Position numbers and translations under genes: made by a program
NCBI RefSeq assembly: GCF_000312525.1
Contig: NZ_HE997451.1
Span: 266,898 to 330,897, forward strand
DNA from: Bartonella florencae
GTDB taxonomy: Bacteria > Pseudomonadota > Alphaproteobacteria > Rhizobiales > Rhizobiaceae
Direction: 5' to 3'
Length of the DNA: 64,000 bases
Part shown: positions 18,473 to 27,228 of the stretch, in pieces
Position numbering within the stretch: position 1 is the stretch's first letter
Layout of the letters: each line of letters opens with the position of its first letter
The notes under the pieces: generated by a model
What the model was told of the DNA's origin: nothing
The model's database searches: none
What the model saw: only the letters and a program-made list of their open reading frames with translations

Positions 18473-19648
18473 ATGCATCATCAAGCTGTATTTATCACTG
18501 GTATCGGGCTTATAAGCTCTCTTGGGGAAGGCATTTGTCATCATTGGAATTTCTTGAATGATCAAACGCACATGCCGAAGCTTGATTATAAAACTTTTTC
18601 TCCTTACACTGTTCATAAATTACCTGAAGTTGATTGGAATTTACAAATTCCTAAAAAAAGTGATCAACGACAAATGGGCACATGGCAACGTCTTGGTACT
18701 TATGCGGCGGGTCTTGCTCTTGATGATGCTGGTATAAAAAATAATGAAGATTTAACATCAACAATGGATATGATCGTTGCAGCAAGTGGTGGAGAACGTG
18801 ATATTGTTGTTGATACACAAATTCTCTCACAAGCACGTACAGCAGCTGATCGTGCCTCTATGTTAAATTCAGTTCTTTCGACAGAACTTCGTCCAACTTT
18901 GTTTTTAGCCCAGCTCTCAAATCTCTTGGCTGGAAACATTTCAATTGTTCACAAAGTAACGGGATCTTCTCGCACATTTATGGGAGAAGAAGGCAGTGGA
19001 CTTTCTGCAATTCAAATTGCTGTAGCGCGTATTCGCTCAGGCCAAAGTACCCATGCTCTGGTAGGAAGCTCTTACAATGCGCAAAGCTATGATATGCTAT
19101 TGGCATATGAACTTGGAGGGCTCTTAACCCGAGGTGGATGGGCACCTGTATGGGATCGTAAAAATTATCCTGGTGGCGGTGTTATAACAGGCTCTGGTGG
19201 TATCTTTCTGGTTCTTGAAAGTGGGGAACATGCAAAAAAGCGTAATGCACATGCTTATGCTGAAATTAGCCAAATCATCACTGATCAAACAGATAGAAAA
19301 AAAGTCCCACTTGAAGAATCAATTTTATCAATGTTGAAAACAATGGAAGCTAAATCTTCTTTAGTTATTTCAGCAGCATCAGGATTTCATGAAGTGACCA
19401 AAGCAGAACAAAATGCTTTTGAAGCTTCTGACGTATTTTATCGTGGTATTACAACATTATTTGGTTATATGCGGGAAGCACAGTTTCCTTTAGCACTTGC
19501 ACTTGCTGCACTCGCTATTGATAAAAAACGCAGTTTTCCGGCATTAAGTGCACATGAAAAACCTTTTTCTAAAGAAGTACGTGAAGCGTTTGTTACGACC
19601 ATAGGCATAAAAAGAGCTGAAGGTATAGTCCGCCTAACGGCTGCTTGA
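18473..19648 (+). CDS. FabF2XL-type ketosynthase-like protein lacking the catalytic triad
   Basis: A 391-residue protein with a ketoacyl synthase fold (VFITGIGLISSLGEG at the N-terminus; GGVITGSGGIFLVLESGEHA). It sits where fabF2XL lies in the rhizobial acpXL cluster. The normal Cys region (TACASG in its neighbour) reads VTGSSRTFMGEEGSG; the NAHGTST His region reads ISAASGFHEVT; the SxxGHT His region reads TLFGYMREA. So none of Cys-His-His is in place. It resembles a KS-beta or chain-length-factor partner and probably pairs with the competent FabF1XL at 19663. Its stop overlaps the ribosome site of fabF1XL. No fabZXL dehydratase lies between it and acpXL. Confidence 0.8.
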   Translation: MHHQAVFITGIGLISSLGEGICHHWNFLNDQTHMPKLDYKTFSPYTVHKLPEVDWNLQIPKKSDQRQMGTWQRLGTYAAGLALDDAGIKNNEDLTSTMDMIVAASGGERDIVVDTQILSQARTAADRASMLNSVLSTELRPTLFLAQLSNLLAGNISIVHKVTGSSRTFMGEEGSGLSAIQIAVARIRSGQSTHALVGSSYNAQSYDMLLAYELGGLLTRGGWAPVWDRKNYPGGGVITGSGGIFLVLESGEHAKKRNAHAYAEISQIITDQTDRKKVPLEESILSMLKTMEAKSSLVISAASGFHEVTKAEQNAFEASDVFYRGITTLFGYMREAQFPLALALAALAIDKKRSFPALSAHEKPFSKEVREAFVTTIGIKRAEGIVRLTAA

Positions 19649-19662
19649 GGAGAATTTCTGTA

Positions 19663-20937
19663 GTGAGATATAATGATCATTTTGGGCGTCCCCTTGTTGC
19701 AATAACTGGAGCAGGAATTGTAACATCATTAGGGCAAGGCAAACAGGAAAATTGGCAAAAATTAACAAGTGGTATCAGTGGTATCCATAAAATAACACGT
19801 TTTCCCACTGAGGGATTAAAGACATCTATCGCTGGAACAGTTGACTTTCTTAAAGAAAGTAGCCTTGGTGCTTCAGCTCTCTCTGAAAAACTTGCTGATC
19901 TTGCTGCAAAGGAAGCTTTAGAACAAGCTGCACTAGATAAAACAAACTTTAATGGCCCACTCTTTTTAGCAGCTCCCCCTGTTGAGCTTGAATGGACAGA
20001 GCGCTTTGCACTTGATCAAGAGGGAGCATGCGAGAATGATCCTTCCTACGCAAATCTTCTCGAAGTCTGCAGTCACAATCTCCACGAGAGGCTTTTTGAA
20101 ACCACACAATTTGCTGCAATTGCAGAAAAACTTCAAAAAAAATTTGGTACAAAAGGACTCCCTATCACGCTTTCTACGGCTTGTGCATCTGGTGCAACAG
20201 CAATTCAACTCGCTGTTGAAGCTATTCGACGGGAAGAGACAAATCGTGCGCTCACAATTGCTACAGATGGTTCAATTTCAGCAGAATCCCTTATCCGCTT
20301 TTCATTATTATCGGCTCTTTCAACACAGAATGATCCTGCAGAAAAAGCAGCAAAGCCCTTCAGCCGCGACCGAGATGGTTTTGTTATGGCAGAAGGTTCT
20401 GGTGCTCTTGTTCTTGAATCTCTCAAAAGCGCACTAGATCGTAATGCAACAATTTTAGGAATTTTGGCTGGCTGTGGAGAAACAGCAGATGATTTCCACC
20501 GTACCCGTTCTAAACCCGATGCATCTCCAGCAATTCAAGCTGTTCGTGGAGCCTTAGAGGATGCGCAAATAACCATCAATGAAATTGACTATATTAATGC
20601 ACACGGGACCTCAACACCCGAAAATGAAAAGATGGAGTATCTTGCATTATCAACAGTCTTTGGTGATATTTTAGAACATATTCCAGTTTCTTCAAATAAA
20701 TCAATGATTGGACACACACTAACTGCAGCTGGCGCCATAGAGGCTGTTTTTTCACTTTTAACGATTCAATCAGGGATATTGCCCCCTACAATCAATTATG
20801 ATGATCCTGATCCTGCTATCCCTTTAGACGTTGTTCCAAACCATAGCCGTAAAGCCTGTGTCAACGCGGTTTTGTCAAATTCATTTGGATTTGGTGGTCA
20901 AAATACCAGTCTTGTTATCACTGCCTATAAAGGATAA
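19663..20937 (+). CDS. Beta-ketoacyl-ACP synthase FabF1XL
   Basis: A 424-residue KAS II-like condensing enzyme proposed to elongate acyl chains on AcpXL. The complete triad is visible: Cys in LSTACASGATAIQLAVE, His in NAHGTSTPENE, and His in NKSMIGHTLTAAGAIEA. A C-terminal glycine loop, SNSFGFGGQNTSLV, is present. GTG at 19663 is taken as the start because GAGGAG (19646-19651) precedes it at 11 bases; a TTG at 19645 would overlap that site. It lies 14 bases after the KS-like partner and upstream of the dehydrogenase and LpxXL genes, consistent with one operon. Confidence 0.9.
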   Translation: MRYNDHFGRPLVAITGAGIVTSLGQGKQENWQKLTSGISGIHKITRFPTEGLKTSIAGTVDFLKESSLGASALSEKLADLAAKEALEQAALDKTNFNGPLFLAAPPVELEWTERFALDQEGACENDPSYANLLEVCSHNLHERLFETTQFAAIAEKLQKKFGTKGLPITLSTACASGATAIQLAVEAIRREETNRALTIATDGSISAESLIRFSLLSALSTQNDPAEKAAKPFSRDRDGFVMAEGSGALVLESLKSALDRNATILGILAGCGETADDFHRTRSKPDASPAIQAVRGALEDAQITINEIDYINAHGTSTPENEKMEYLALSTVFGDILEHIPVSSNKSMIGHTLTAAGAIEAVFSLLTIQSGILPPTINYDDPDPAIPLDVVPNHSRKACVNAVLSNSFGFGGQNTSLVITAYKG

Positions 20938-21006
20938 TCTTTTCCATATTGATTAAACTTAATCATACTGAAACGAATAGCTCTTATAAATTGAAAAAGG
21001 TTAATA

Positions 21007-22035
21007 ATGCGTGCGCTACAATTGCTAAATGAACGCCAGCTTGAAATTACTGATATTGCTCCGCCACCACCTCCTCTCCCCGATGAAGTAACAGTGCGTA
21101 TAAAAGCCGTTGCTCTCAATCATATTGATGTATGGGGTTGGCGTGGTATGGCTTTCGCGAAAAGAAAAATGCCACTCATCATTGGCGCAGAAGCTTCTGG
21201 TGAAATTACACAACTAGGAAGCCATGTTACAAATTTACACCTTGGACAAATCGTCTCAATCTACGGTGCACAAACCTGCGGAATATGCCAAGCTTGTTAT
21301 GAAGGACGTGATAATCTTTGCAGTCATGTACAAGGCGTTTACGGTTTTCATCTTGACGGCTTTGCCTGTGAATTTGTTAACTTACCAGCACGTCTATTAG
21401 TCCCAGCTCCTCAAGAGTGTGATGAACTGCAAGCAGCTGTTGCTCCAATTACTTTTGGCACTGTAGAACATATGCTTTTCGATAATGCAAAACTACAAGC
21501 AGGAGAAACAATCCTCATACAGGCAGGTGGTTCTGGCATTGGCTCAGCAGCGATTCAACTTGCAAAACATACTGGATGTACCGTTATCACAACTGTGGGT
21601 TCGGATGAAAAAATTGCAAAAGCACAATCTCTTGGAGCGGATCACGTTATTAATTACCGTAAAGATCGTTTTGAAGGTGTTGTGCGTAAATTAACCAAAA
21701 AACAAGGCGTTGATGTTGTTTTTGAACACGTAGGAGCCGACACATGGAGCGGTTCTTTGTTGTGCATGAAACGAGGAGCACGCTTGGTAACTTGCGGCTC
21801 TACCTCCGGAGTTACAGCACCACTCAATCTTATGCAGCTTTTTCAACAACAACTGAAAATATTTGGTTCCTTTGGTTGCCGTATGGAAAATATGCAAAAC
21901 GCTATGCAAAAAATGGCACAAGGCATTGTACACCCCGTTATTGATACAATTGTTGAATTTGATGAAATTGACACAGCTTTAAAACGCATGGAAAGTCGTG
22001 ACGTTTTTGGTAAAATTATTCTTAAAATCGATTAA
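21007..22035 (+). CDS. Zinc-type alcohol dehydrogenase family protein (adh2XL position)
   Basis: A 342-residue medium-chain dehydrogenase/reductase. The structural zinc cysteines are present (TCGICQACYEGRDNLC), as is the nucleotide fold motif IQAGGSGIGSAAIQLAKH. In rhizobia the gene at this place (adh2XL) is assumed to act as a reductase in very-long-chain fatty acid formation; that role is inferred from position only. The stop lies six bases before lpxXL. ATG start with AAAGG upstream. Intact and of normal length. Confidence 0.85.
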   Translation: MRALQLLNERQLEITDIAPPPPPLPDEVTVRIKAVALNHIDVWGWRGMAFAKRKMPLIIGAEASGEITQLGSHVTNLHLGQIVSIYGAQTCGICQACYEGRDNLCSHVQGVYGFHLDGFACEFVNLPARLLVPAPQECDELQAAVAPITFGTVEHMLFDNAKLQAGETILIQAGGSGIGSAAIQLAKHTGCTVITTVGSDEKIAKAQSLGADHVINYRKDRFEGVVRKLTKKQGVDVVFEHVGADTWSGSLLCMKRGARLVTCGSTSGVTAPLNLMQLFQQQLKIFGSFGCRMENMQNAMQKMAQGIVHPVIDTIVEFDEIDTALKRMESRDVFGKIILKID

Positions 22036-22041
22036 ATTATA

Positions 22042-22971
22042 ATGAAATTTTATATTAAAACTCTTATCTATCGTATTAAAATTGCAGCAAAAAAGTCACT
22101 TTATTTTTTGTGGGGATATTTACTTATTGGTTCTTTAAATATTTTGAAATATTTTCCTGTCAACATTGGACTTTCTTTCTTTTCTTGGTTAGCCAAAACA
22201 TTTGGCCCTCTTGTACATCGCCATCAAATTGCACTTGCAAATCTTAGAGCTGCCTATCCAGAAAAAACTGAAGAACAACTCCACGCGATTGCAATAGAAA
22301 TGTGGGAAAATATAGGATATTTCTTAGCTGAATATATTTTTCTTGATAAAATTTTTGATTTCGACCCTCATGCAAACCAACCAGGTTTTATTGAAGTTAA
22401 AGGTATTGAAATATTTCAGCGATTAAAAGAAGAAAAAAAACCACATATTTTTTTCACAGCACATACAGGAAACTTCGAACTACTCCCTATATGTGCCGAA
22501 AGTTTTGGTCTTGATGTCACAGTGTTATTTAGACCCCCCAACAATCCTTATATTGCAAAACGAGTTCTTCAAGCTCGGAGAACTTCCATGGGATATCTCG
22601 TACCGTCTAAAGCCGGTGCAGCTTGGGCACTAGCAGCCAAATTAGCAGAAGGTAAAAATGTTGGCATGCTGGTTGATCAAAAATTTCGTCGTGGTGTTTT
22701 GGGAACATTTTTTAAGAGACCACTTAAAACAAATCCTTTAATTATAAAACTTGCGCGACAATATGATTGTGATATTTACCCTGCACGTTGTATTCGTCTC
22801 GCTGGAGGACGTCATCGTTTAGAACTATATGAACGCATAGAGCTTCCACTTGATGAAAAAAACGAAATCGATATAACCGCTTCCACACAGAAATTAAATG
22901 ATATTGTTGAAAGTTGGGTACGAGAATATCCAGGACAATGGTCGTGGTTACACAGACGTTGGGATGATTGA
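22042..22971 (+). CDS. lpxXL: Lipid A acyltransferase LpxXL (HtrB/MsbB family)
   Basis: A 309-residue inner-membrane acyltransferase. The catalytic H-x4-E motif is in FFTAHTGNFELLPI, followed by VTVLFRPPNNPYI and MLVDQKFRRGV, all typical of late lipid A acyltransferases. One N-terminal membrane segment is visible (about residues 20-45). Lying at the end of the acpXL cluster, it is inferred to transfer the very-long-chain hydroxy acid from AcpXL to lipid A. Such a long acyl chain lowers TLR4 stimulation and stabilises the outer membrane in rhizobia and Brucella. It follows the dehydrogenase with a six-base gap. Confidence 0.92.
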   Translation: MKFYIKTLIYRIKIAAKKSLYFLWGYLLIGSLNILKYFPVNIGLSFFSWLAKTFGPLVHRHQIALANLRAAYPEKTEEQLHAIAIEMWENIGYFLAEYIFLDKIFDFDPHANQPGFIEVKGIEIFQRLKEEKKPHIFFTAHTGNFELLPICAESFGLDVTVLFRPPNNPYIAKRVLQARRTSMGYLVPSKAGAAWALAAKLAEGKNVGMLVDQKFRRGVLGTFFKRPLKTNPLIIKLARQYDCDIYPARCIRLAGGRHRLELYERIELPLDEKNEIDITASTQKLNDIVESWVREYPGQWSWLHRRWDD

Positions 22972-23002
22972 TATATCCGCTGCACTTATAGGAAAGGCAT
23001 AA

Positions 23003-23824
23003 ATGATCGCATCAAAAGATATTAATGATCTTATCGCAATTGTCGCAGCATTACGAAACCATGATAGTGGATGCATCTGGAATATAAAACAAACATTTGA
23101 ATCTCTCATACCCTATATACTTGAAGAAGTTTACGAAGTTATCGATGCCATTGAACGAGAAAATCGAGCTGATCTTTGCAATGAACTCGGTGATCTTCTT
23201 TTACAAGTTGTCTATCATGCTACAATTGCACAAGAAGAAGGTAGCTTTACTTTTGAAGATGTTGTTTATGCAATCACTGCAAAAATGATTCGTCGCCATC
23301 CTCACATTTTTGGAAATACCAAACAAAAGAAACGCGGCTTTATGGAGGGTGAATGGGAGCATATCAAAAAAAAAGAACGTGCTGAAAAGAAACAAATCTG
23401 CAAAGAAACAAACCTATCAGACGGTTCCAGCACAAGCATTCTTGCAAAAGTAAAAAAGATTCAGCCAGCAGATCAAGAAGCTCTCGCTTTACAAAAAACA
23501 GCTGCGAAAGTAGGATTCGATTGGCATGAGAGACATAAAATTTTTGCAAAAATCGAAGAAGAACTCAATGAGCTTAAAGAAGCAATTAGAGAAGATGAAA
23601 TATCAGATATAGAAGGAGAATTCGGAGATCTTTACTTTATCCTCCTTAATCTCGCACTTCACTTGAATATTGATTCGCAAAAAGCATTAAGAAAAACAAA
23701 CACAAAATTTCGAAATCGCTTTACCTATATTGAAGAAAGTCTATCTGCTCAATCTAAAACACTGGCTGACACATCTTTAAGCGAAATGGAATCCCTTTGG
23801 CAGGAAGCTAAAAACAAGAAATAA
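23003..23824 (+). CDS. mazG: Nucleoside triphosphate pyrophosphohydrolase MazG
   Basis: A 273-residue all-alpha NTP pyrophosphatase with two tandem MazG domains. The first (about residues 20-115) has EEVYEVIDAIE and CNELGDLLLQVVYHA; the second (about 165-260) has EEELNELKEAI and EFGDLYFILLNLALHL. The paired E-x-x-E and E-x-x-D motifs that bind magnesium are intact in both. It removes abnormal nucleotides and can influence ppGpp responses in other bacteria. It follows lpxXL by 31 bases with AAAGG before the ATG. Confidence 0.94.
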   Translation: MIASKDINDLIAIVAALRNHDSGCIWNIKQTFESLIPYILEEVYEVIDAIERENRADLCNELGDLLLQVVYHATIAQEEGSFTFEDVVYAITAKMIRRHPHIFGNTKQKKRGFMEGEWEHIKKKERAEKKQICKETNLSDGSSTSILAKVKKIQPADQEALALQKTAAKVGFDWHERHKIFAKIEEELNELKEAIREDEISDIEGEFGDLYFILLNLALHLNIDSQKALRKTNTKFRNRFTYIEESLSAQSKTLADTSLSEMESLWQEAKNKK

Positions 23825-23895
23825 AAACAACAGATTTAACCAAACTAAAAAATTACTAATCTTTCAAATCATCCAATAAAATCATATCACGGTTC

Positions 23896-24279
23896 TCAAT
23901 TAGCTTTATTATATGTTTCATTTAACTGATTTCGTAAAGCAGGACGAAGTTCTACTGATTCACCACACCCACATGCTGAAACTTGATTAGGATTTTTAAA
24001 GACAAATCCAGAACGAAGTGTTGTTACTTCATAATCCACCTCTGTTCCTAACAAAAATAATACCGCATCATGTGCTATAAAAACACGAGCACCATTCACT
24101 TCAACAACATCCGCTTTTAGTTCTTGTTCCTTTACAAGGGTAATACTATATTCCATCCCTGCACAGCCGCCTTTCTTGATACCAATAAGAATACCACGCG
24201 CATCCTTTGAATCCATAATTGCTTGCACACGACTTATTGCAGCTTCCGTTAAAGTTATTACCGAAAAACGCCTCATCAT
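23896..24279 (-). CDS. A-type iron-sulfur carrier (IscA/SufA/HesB family)
   Basis: A 127-residue A-type carrier of the Fe-S assembly system. The three conserved cysteines are in KKGGCAGMEYSI and SACGCGESV. The N-terminus ITLTEAAISRVQAIM is typical. No other isc or suf gene is next to it, so whether it acts as SufA, IscA or ErpA cannot be told. It converges with mazG. The final 15 residues beyond the CGC motif are a non-conserved tail. Confidence 0.9.
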   Translation of the reverse strand: MMRRFSVITLTEAAISRVQAIMDSKDARGILIGIKKGGCAGMEYSITLVKEQELKADVVEVNGARVFIAHDAVLFLLGTEVDYEVTTLRSGFVFKNPNQVSACGCGESVELRPALRNQLNETYNKAN

Positions 24280-24778
24280 TTACTCTTTTCCACTCAACAA
24301 AAACTTTGACAATGTTTCATCTTTGATACTTTAGTTATTTGGTATATCAGAAACAAAACAACAAGATATAATGAAATATTTTGCTCCTTTTTCATCGAAA
24401 TAAAAACCTCATATCCAATAATTTTGATTTATGATTATGTAATCTGAGATTTCTATCTTACTATCTTCATCTTATACCACATGCCTTTTTTAGAAAAATC
24501 AAAAATGAAGAAAACTTTCTTCAATGCTATTAATCTGCTTCTACCCTTATAAAAGAGATCATCTTTTTTAAAAATTTCCGTAAAAAAAACAGAATCCTTC
24601 AAAATAAAGGAGTTTCCTCTCACCTTTATTTTAAGTACCAAGAAAATAGACATATTTTAAAGAACAATTTTTTACGAATACAAGCTCTTTTTAAAAGTGC
24701 AAGAGCATTTCAGATTTTATTCTATTTATTTTTCTCTTGCCTTTAAAGAAACAGTCGTTTAGTCGTTTTTAGACAATT
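24280..24778. other. Gene-free region upstream of tRNA-Pro
   Basis: About 500 AT-rich bases. A 66-codon minus-strand frame (24453-24653) has low-complexity content and no ribosome site, so it is not called. The main structure is the inverted repeat at 24601-24632, listed separately. The A-type carrier promoter should be near 24280-24350. Confidence 0.4.
24601..24632. repeat. Perfect inverted repeat, 10-bp arms
   Basis: AAAATAAAGG (24601-24610) and CCTTTATTTT (24623-24632) are perfect complements around a 12-base loop (AGTTTCCTCTCA). It stands alone in a gene-free area about 150 bases before tRNA-Pro. Read on the minus strand its loop contains GAGGAAAC, a ribosome-site-like string. Function unknown; it could be part of an untranslated RNA or a weak terminator. 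Confidence 0.6.
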
Positions 24779-24855
<77 letters not shown>

Positions 24856-24890
24856 GTTTTTCTAGAAAACATAAGACAGATAAAAAATAT

Positions 24891-24917
24891 TAAAAACGCG
24901 AGACCTTTGTCCCGCGT
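24891..24917 (-). terminator. Rho-independent terminator of hsp20
   Basis: On the minus strand ACGCGGGAC-AAAG-GTCTCGCGT forms a 9-bp stem with one mismatch, followed directly by TTTTTAATATTTTTT. It lies about 70 bases after the hsp20 stop. The plus-strand tRNA-Pro ends about 40 bases to its left, so the element may also limit read-through between convergent units. Confidence 0.8.
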
Positions 24918-24984
24918 CACTTTGTAATCTTAAAAAATTGATAATGATCCAGCGTCCTCAGCTTTTAAACTCGCTTTACACCTG

Positions 24985-25443
24985 TTATGAATTATTATCA
25001 TTTTTCATCGTAGATGATGGTGTCTGCACAGTTACTTTTTTAGGTTTTAGCTCTGCAGGCATTTCTCTTTTAAGCTGAATATGAAGAAGACCATCGGCAA
25101 GTTCTGCTCCAATAACTTTAACATGATCAGCTAAGTGAAAACGCCGCTCAAAAGCGCGCGAAGCGATACCCCTATACAGAAACTCCCGTTCTTCATTATC
25201 ATTTTCAGGTTTTCTTTCACCCTTAATGATCAATTGATTACAATGCGTTTCAATATCGATTTCATCTTGGGAAAAACCAGCAACAGCCATAGAAATCCTA
25301 TAAGAGTCTTCAGTTAAGCGCTCAATATTATAGGGTGGATAAGAAGAAACCTCATCGGGCTGAGTTCTCGAATCAAACCAATTAAAAAGATGATCAAATC
25401 CTACTGTAGAACGATAAAATGGTGAAAAATCTACTTGACGCAT
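24985..25443 (-). CDS. Small heat shock protein, Hsp20/IbpA family
   Basis: A 152-residue cytoplasmic holdase that binds unfolding proteins. The alpha-crystallin domain spans about residues 38-130: YNIERLTEDSYRISMAVAGF near its start, then LIIKGERKPE and FLYRGIASRAFERRFHLADH. The IbpA-type N-terminus DFSPFYRSTVGFDHLFN is present. The C-terminal tail lacks a clear I-x-I anchor but has KKVTVQTP. The leader carries a ROSE-like element that would hide the AGGAGG ribosome site until temperature rises. A strong terminator follows. Confidence 0.95.
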   Translation of the reverse strand: MRQVDFSPFYRSTVGFDHLFNWFDSRTQPDEVSSYPPYNIERLTEDSYRISMAVAGFSQDEIDIETHCNQLIIKGERKPENDNEEREFLYRGIASRAFERRFHLADHVKVIGAELADGLLHIQLKREMPAELKPKKVTVQTPSSTMKNDNNS

Positions 25444-25560
25444 AAATATTGCCCTCCTCTAGAGCGACTGTAACCTATAATTGATTCACTAAGTTCCCAA
25501 ATGGCCAACTCTTCCGTGAACCCGCAGTCCCACTATGGCAACTGCACATTATTTATCTGG
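25444..25560 (-). promoter_or_regulatory. ROSE-like RNA thermometer in the hsp20 leader
   Basis: Just before the hsp20 ATG, on the minus strand, TCGCT-CTAG-AGGAGG occupies 25453-25467. This matches the ROSE hallmark: U-Y-G-C-U pairing with the AGGA of the Shine-Dalgarno across a four-base loop, with the central G opposed or bulged. The AGGAGG lies nine bases from the ATG. Upstream, further stems can form: GCAGT with ACTGC (about 25519-25540) and GGTTCAC with GTGAATC. ROSE elements are established translation thermometers of rhizobial small heat shock genes. The assignment is by motif and position only. Confidence 0.7.
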
Positions 25561-25723
25561 TAATCATTCTATGTTATTTCAACTCTTTTGCACTTAAATT
25601 CATAAAAATATATAAAAAGCAATATAACTGTTTCTTAACTCTTCTTTACCATTACATAGATGTCAGTCCTCTCGTTATCTCATTTTGCACTAAGTTGCAA
25701 AAATACACTGCAAAGGATGCCAA

Positions 25724-26641
25724 TTGGAAACCCCTCTTTATCCCACAGATAGAAATTCCACTCCTCATAATATCCGCGATAGCACCTTTAGAACAGCTAT
25801 GGATCGGGAAATTCGTTTTGCGACAACATATCCTGAAATAAAAAAATCGAAGGGAACAGTCGTTATTCTCGAAAGCTATGCAAATATTTTAGAAGAATAT
25901 TTTTTATTAATGAATGAATTGTCTAAACGCGGTTTTCATACCGCAATATTTGACTGGTTTGGTCGAGAAAATTCAGCCTTCAATAAAAGAAAACAACTTC
26001 GACACCATTATTTTAATATTAACAATGATATTAATGACTTAGATGAGTTTCTTAAAAATATAGTGTATTCTGATTGTCCACCACCTTACTTTATATTAGC
26101 CTATGGAATGGGTGGATTGATAGCACTGAGTGGATTAGAGCTCCTTAACCATCGGTTTAATAAAATGCTTTGCGTTTCTCCTCTTTTTGCCCCTTTAGGC
26201 AACAAGGCAAATGGTTTTCAACATAAATTAACACAACTTCTTTCTGATATAGGTCTTGGTTTCTTACCTGCTAAAGGTGGAAAAAAGCTCAAACAAATAA
26301 AACAAAAAAATATGCAATCAGAGCACGCTCATAAAGCACTTTTTTCCTCTATCAAGCCTCCAACATCCCAATGGATGTCATCAATACTTAATGTAATTGA
26401 TTCCACGAAAAAAAATATACTTCGTGGACATTTAAAAATTCCCACTCTGTTTATTCTGGCCAATCAAAGCAATATTGTAAACAATATTGAAGTGCGACAA
26501 TTGTGCCAACATACACGTCTATTAGAAAGTATCACCATTACAGGTGCTGAACTTGATACCATCATGCAAGAAGAAAATTACAAAAAACAATTTTGGGCTG
26601 CATTTGATGCATTTATTTCTACTGATATATCTATGAGCTAA
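25724..26641 (+). CDS. PldB-like alpha/beta hydrolase with lost catalytic triad
   Basis: A 305-residue protein with the fold and landmarks of alphaproteobacterial lysophospholipase L2-like hydrolases: the start METPLYPT, TVVILESYANILEEYF, AIFDWFGREN and a C-terminal FWAAFDAFI. The active site is altered throughout. The nucleophile elbow GHSMGG reads AYGMGG (Ser replaced by Gly, about residue 129), the acid strand reads FILANQSNIV where the family has ADxVV, and the His loop reads TGAELDTIMQE where GARHEI is expected. These comparisons are from memory of the family. A TTG at 25724 with GGA six bases upstream is taken as start, since the family N-terminus begins there. The frame is intact, suggesting retention for a non-catalytic role or early decay. 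Confidence 0.75.
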   Translation: METPLYPTDRNSTPHNIRDSTFRTAMDREIRFATTYPEIKKSKGTVVILESYANILEEYFLLMNELSKRGFHTAIFDWFGRENSAFNKRKQLRHHYFNINNDINDLDEFLKNIVYSDCPPPYFILAYGMGGLIALSGLELLNHRFNKMLCVSPLFAPLGNKANGFQHKLTQLLSDIGLGFLPAKGGKKLKQIKQKNMQSEHAHKALFSSIKPPTSQWMSSILNVIDSTKKNILRGHLKIPTLFILANQSNIVNNIEVRQLCQHTRLLESITITGAELDTIMQEENYKKQFWAAFDAFISTDISMS

Positions 26642-27228
26642 TTTTTCTTAATAAAACCATAATTTAACAAAAGGGAATAAACTAATTTTAAAAACAAAAA
26701 TATAATATTTCACAGAATTTTTATAAAATTTCGTTTACACAGTTAATTACTTAAAATAAATTTTTTTAAAGTATAAAATTAAAAAATAAAGATACGCTAT
26801 TTACAGATAGAGATCTCCATGAAGTTATAGGGAAAACAAATGGCTCTAAAAACTCTATCTTGTCGTATAACTCCTTAAGATTAAAACAACAATAAACAAC
26901 ACACCTCTCTGATTTTCCAACATCGAAAGTGGATTAAATGAATAGACACCTAAATCTTTTAATGAAGGTTTTATAAAAATAAAAAAGTAAAATTTACGAT
27001 TAACCATGCTTAAAATATGCGAACACTAGTTTTTTCTTTTAATATCAATACATTTCGAATTTAACCAACTCACAACGAATATGCTATATTCTTGACAAGA
27101 ATGTAAGAATTAACCATTTTGCCATTCATTTCGATTATGAGCATTTTATTATCTTTTGTATAAAAACTCTATATTGTATAATTGATATGGCAAAAAACTC
27201 TGACGAATGGAGCCACTGGAATATAATC
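26642..27228. other. Gene-free region upstream of cpdR
   Basis: About 590 very AT-rich bases. No coding frame, tRNA or strong hairpin was found. It must contain the cpdR promoter. A TTAA-N6-TTAA pair lies at 27000-27013, which is weak evidence for CtrA control in such AT-rich DNA. Confidence 0.4.

Noticed and set aside
24453..24653. 66-codon minus-strand frame upstream of tRNA-Pro
   Set aside because: Low-complexity Lys/Phe/Ile content and no ribosome site; it overlaps a perfect hairpin, which is the better explanation.
27000..27013. TTAA-N6-TTAA as a CtrA site upstream of cpdR
   Set aside because: The usual spacing is seven and the flanking DNA is so AT-rich that such pairs arise by chance; not called as a site.
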